Part shown: positions 60,629-64,000 of the stretch, piece after piece | Numbering within the stretch: the stretch's first letter is position 1 | Layout: every line of letters begins with the position of its first letter | Notes under the pieces: model-generated | Databases searched by the model: none | What the model saw: only the letters and a program-made list of their open reading frames with translations | Told to the model about the DNA's origin: nothing | Assembly (NCBI RefSeq): GCF_029784155.1 | Contig: NC_073693.1 | Coordinates: 315,007,536 to 315,071,535 of the forward strand | Length of the DNA stretch: 64,000 nt | Reading direction: 5' to 3' | Source of the DNA: Uranotaenia lowii | Lineage: Eukaryota > Arthropoda > Insecta > Diptera > Culicidae | Translations under genes and position numbers: made by a program

Positions 60629-61023
60629 CACGCAGCGAAAAAGTTTTTTATTTCAAAGGAAAGTGCCGCAAAAACAAAGGATTTTTTCCTTTGGTTTTGG
60701 GACAAATAAAAATTCTTTTGGTTCAAATACATTTTCCTTTGTTTCAAAGAATTTTTCTTTTGAAAAATCTTTGAATCAAAATCTTAATACTTTGAAACAA
60801 AAAACAGTTTCATTTGATACAAAGTTGTTTTCGTTTGCCACAATGTTATTTAGATTTAGATTTAAAAAGATTGGTTCATTGAACCATTTTCCATTCATTC
60901 CAATTGGTGGACATATTTCCTGTTGTTTTGAAATTCCTATTAGGAATTTCAAAAAATAAAAAGAAAGAAATTTATATGTTAAATTTATTTTTATTTACAA
61001 CAGATGAAACACTTGGCCACAAA

Positions 61024-61134
61024 CTAGTTCACTAAAATCGATCCGGTCCAAATTTTTGTCGACCTGACCGCTGGATTTGGAGCGGTGTCATCGTGCCCAG
61101 CTTTCATCTCGGTTGAGGCATCCACGGAAACCAT
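61024..61134 (-). CDS. Small ORF (36 codons) in the spliced-looking core of a MITE
   Basis: Minus strand, ATG at 61134 to TAG at 61024-61026, in the second exon of a structure whose intron is 61150-61211. The same spliced RNA also has an upstream ORF of 23 codons beginning at 61221 and crossing the junction (starts MKYEPEPKDGF, ends DESWAR). AATAAA-type hexamers follow about 30-40 nt after the stop (near 60980-60992). Neither peptide is recognised. Possibly a host gene fragment captured by the element, or a noncoding spliced RNA of the element; coding status is uncertain. Confidence 0.3.
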   Translation of the reverse strand: MVSVDASTEMKAGHDDTAPNPAVRSTKIWTGSILVN

Positions 61135-61149
61135 CCTTCGGCTCTGGTT

Positions 61150-61211
61150 CTGTAAAAACGCAATCACTTATAGAAAATCTTCAATATTCACTCTTTAATT
61201 AACATACTTAC
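61150..61211 (-). other. Candidate 62-bp intron (minus strand)
   Basis: Donor ATG|GTAAGT (61211-61206) and acceptor GCGTTTTTACAG (ending 61150) frame 62 bp, the modal intron size in flies and mosquitoes. Both sites are near consensus. Flanking exon sequence is GC-balanced in contrast to the AT-rich intron. Confidence 0.55.
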
Positions 61212-61653
61212 CATACTTCATCCTGAATCCTTCTAATATAGCTAACTCTGACCTACACTTTCACACGACCGGCCAAACTTGATTCGAATTTTCGGTTTTG
61301 TATTCTTCTTGCAAGGCAAATCAAAATATCTTTTGAATCAAAGGCTGAAGTTTTTATTTTAAGGAATCATTTCTTCAAGTTAAAAACATTTTCCTTTGGT
61401 TTAAAAGAAGTTGACTTTGTTTTAAAAGAAATAAGCTCAATTAACATTTATTTAGAATCAAAGTATTTGCATAAATTCAAAATCCAAAAATATTTAGTTC
61501 AAAGAATTAATTCTTTGTTTCAAAAAATATTTTTTTGAATCAAAAACAAAAGTTTTTGGTTCAAATAAAACAGGAGTTAGATTCAAAAAAATGAATGTTT
61601 TGAAACAAAATCATTTTTGTTTTGGTTCAAAAGCCTAGTTTTCTCTGCGTGTA

Positions 61654-64000
61654 CTGTTATGCATTAGCTTTTTAAGGTGACATATATATTGTTTTGATGT
61701 TTTATAAAAGGCTGAAAAATAAATAAAAAATTTAAAATAAATTTTTTGCAATGCAATATGGAAATAGGTAATTGTAGTTATTCTTCAGCATACCAGTAAT
61801 TTATATGAGTTTTTTTCACTAGTTATCCTGAAAATTTTGAAAATGATGTTAAATAAATTCAAAAATTTATTAATATGATTGACGAAATAAATGAAAGAAT
61901 TAAAAAATAAATAAATAAATTTTTCATTGTTAAAAGTAAAATCATACACAGCAATAATATGTCAGTAAATATTTAGATATTGGCGGTATGGGTTCGCTAA
62001 GTGGAGCTGTAATGAAGCGCACGTCAGAATAGGACAAGTTTAGAATATTATGTATTTGTTTTTGCGGCATATTAATAAATTTAGTTAATAAATTTGGTAA
62101 AATATCGATATTTAAGTTTAAATGAGTTCTATGAAATGTAAAAATATATATGAAAGCTAACGCGATGTTTGTTGTTTTGGTTTCTTTGATGTATTTGCAA
62201 CGTATATAAATAGTGTTTTTAACTTTTAGCTATTCGTGGGTGGTAAACGCCTAAATGTATACTACATAATATTTCGTTAAGATGAAAAAGCTCCATAGTG
62301 TTATATTTCGTTGGAGTGAGCTTTTTCTTGCAACTTATCTTGCATTCAATCTTCCATGCTGTTGAAATTAAATTTGCCAACATTTACTAAATTTTGGCTC
62401 AAATTGTGAACTTTTATAACAAATATAAAAAAATTATAATTTAGGAAAAACTAGGATGGAGTTAAGTATTGGAAACATATACTTATCTTAAATTTCAACC
62501 AGAAATTTCCCTCTCTAGTTCCTGGAGTCCACGTCATCATTCGGTTCCATCATAATATTCCCAGTTCGTGCCGGAGGGCGTAGCGCCAGCCCTTGCGTTT
62601 CAATCACTTGGAATTATTATCAAGTTTTAAACACTTTTTGACTTGATTTCACACAACACTTTACATTCACAGTTTGAAAACTTAACAACAATGAACTGAA
62701 CTCTAATATAACAATGTGAAACGCAATTGTTCGGTTAAATTTCAGAAATCTTTAACCGAGAAAAATTTTTGTCACCATCAACACGGCAGTGTTTCCAACT
62801 TTTTTCACCAAAGCCCCCAGGTGCACCAGTTAATCCGACTCCAAAATTCTCGTCAGATTTCAGATCGTCTCAAAAATCGTTCCTTTAAATCAGGCTTCCT
62901 CTGAAATTGTCCTTTTCTGGCCCGACAAACAATCTTCCGGCTGAATGTATGTTAGAACACTTTGTCTGGAAAATCAAAGAAAATTTGATTGATTTGTTTG
63001 AAAATTAGTGTACAAAATTACTACCTTTTCTCAGCTGTTCCAAAGGTGACTGAAGTCACCAAGTAGCACATATTTCTAATTGCGGACATAGTTTTAGAAA
63101 AAATCGTAGATGAGCTCTTCCAGCTGATGTATTTTTTCAGGGATTTCTCCGTAAATTTGTTGCGGTCAGAATTCCACTGCTGGAATTAGTTTAGCGGGAA
63201 GCAGCTGTCGCCAGAAAGTCCGGCTGCTTATAATTGTCCACTCATTTATCGGAACGCTCTTCTTGGGATTCTCTGGAACGGCACTGACAATATGGACCGT
63301 AAATATCGCATAATAATATAGCACAACAATTAAAATTTACCTGCTCCTCTTGGCAATAGTTTCCAATTTTCTATTTTTGTCCTCAGTAACCCGAATATAA
63401 TTGAACGACACACGAGTTGAACTGAAAAAAAAACAATGGCGGACCGCTCACAAAAGTTTGTGCTAAAGTTTTATCCATTATTTTGGTTTTCTTCCAGTAC
63501 TTAGAAAACGGTTGAAATTTAACAGTGCATTATGGTTGAATAATAACAATAATCGAAGTTTTTAGAAGAAACCCATTAAACGGTTGAAAAATACTCGAAA
63601 ATGGTTATCAAAAATGAGCGTGCAATAAAATCTCACGAGGGCACCAAATTGTTTGGGGCATCGAAAACATGAAAATAATTTATTCTCTGAATTTATAAGT
63701 TTTCCTATGAACAGAACATTGTTCATATAGAGGACAAAGAAAATTTCGATTGGAAAAAGATATTTTACCATCGTAGATTACTGTTGAGAACTCAACATCG
63801 AGAAAAGGGAAAGTGTTCCTTTTTGTGCATGCGCCTAATGTCATTTGAGAGAATGGTTGATCGATCAAAATTTTCGATCATTTATGATAAGGCATGGAAT
63901 AGTTTTAAAGATATTAAGTCAGCAAATTTCGAAAATATCAATAAGTTTTTGATTTTTTTAAACTTTATAATTCTTGAAAATCAACTGTGCCAAATGTAAA
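61654..64000. other. Noncoding sequence to the window end
   Basis: AT-rich to 62500, then mixed. Notable small items are a perfect GGTGACT-GA-AGTCACC hairpin (63044-63059), the second copy of CCAGGTGCACCAGTTAATCC (62817), and a fragment related to the 58847 foldback (about 63500-63610). Open frames at 62716-62904 and 63784-63999 are not convincing. Confidence 0.4.

Larger units (their letters stand above)
60629..61651. mobile_element. TA-flanked element with CACGCAG ends and a captured-looking core
   Basis: Inverted ends CACGCAGCGAAAA and, on the right inverted, CACGCAGAGAAAA are flanked by TA (60627-60628 and 61652-61653). The outer thirds carry many strings of the TTCTTTTGGTTCAAA type in opposing orientations. 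The middle (about 61000-61290) is different: GC-balanced, with an intron-like interval and small ORFs on the minus strand. No transposase. The long plus frame at 60576-60959 is a by-product of the repeats. Confidence 0.75.

Noticed and set aside
60576..60959. Phe-Gly/Ser-Phe-rich 127-codon frame resembling an FG-repeat nucleoporin
   Set aside because: The frame is made of TTCTTTTGGTTCAAA-type repeats of a MITE and crosses the element end. The same repeats occur inverted on the other side.

Overview
This is AT-rich, intron- or intergenic-type DNA from an insect, most likely a mosquito. That is inferred from short GT-AG introns (62 bp and 89 bp), a degraded Tc1/mariner transposase that looks like the ITmD37E group described mainly from mosquitoes, tRNA-derived SINEs, and very many TA-, TTAA- and 8-bp-flanked MITEs. 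There is no prokaryotic gene organisation and no complete conventional host gene. Nearly all long open frames are low-complexity or repeat artefacts. The few host-type signals are one plausible minus-strand terminal coding exon (39060-39351), a candidate promoter and first exon (16169-16349), and a candidate core promoter at 58.7 kb.

Layout. 1-7.7 kb is AT-rich noncoding sequence with one small MITE (2678-2877). At 7784-8222 lies a palindromic, tRNA-Arg-like SINE with a 9-bp target-site duplication (TSD). It is followed by a 17-bp minisatellite (8358-9083), a hAT MITE with an 8-bp TSD (9169-9663), a TA-flanked MITE (10437-11337) and two TTAA MITEs (12.98-13.70 kb). From 16682 to 25630 there is a nested pair of coding-less LTR retrotransposons. 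The outer copy keeps only 29 bp of its 5' LTR and has a 174-bp 3' LTR. The inner copy (19304-24832) has two identical 216-bp LTRs, a 5-bp TSD, a tRNA-Arg-type primer site and a polypurine tract. Both carry, just after the primer site, an array of small hairpins in which the loop is conserved and the stems covary.

From 26 to 34.9 kb come a second type of SINE, a TA MITE, and a foldback element built from units with CGCCATCTTG/CAAGATGGCG palindromes. 34977-36612 is a 9-bp satellite in two homogenised blocks. 36961-38343 and 41117-41885 are hAT elements with perfect 8-bp TSDs. 45401-48622 is a second copy of the palindromic SINE (11-bp TSD), split by a 2.76-kb copy of the foldback family. 53073-54114 is another TA MITE, 55370-55890 a degenerate ~85-bp repeat, 56.9-57.9 kb a transposase pseudogene, and 60629-61651 a TA-flanked element enclosing a reverse-strand 62-bp intron and small ORFs.

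The strongest candidate for something undescribed is the hairpin array shared in design, not in exact sequence, by the two noncoding LTR elements. Its position after the primer site, constant loop size and compensatory stem changes suggest a repeated RNA signal, for example for packaging by an autonomous partner. The second candidate is the palindromic SINE family, whose RNA would fold into a long hairpin while carrying an intact-looking internal Pol III promoter.
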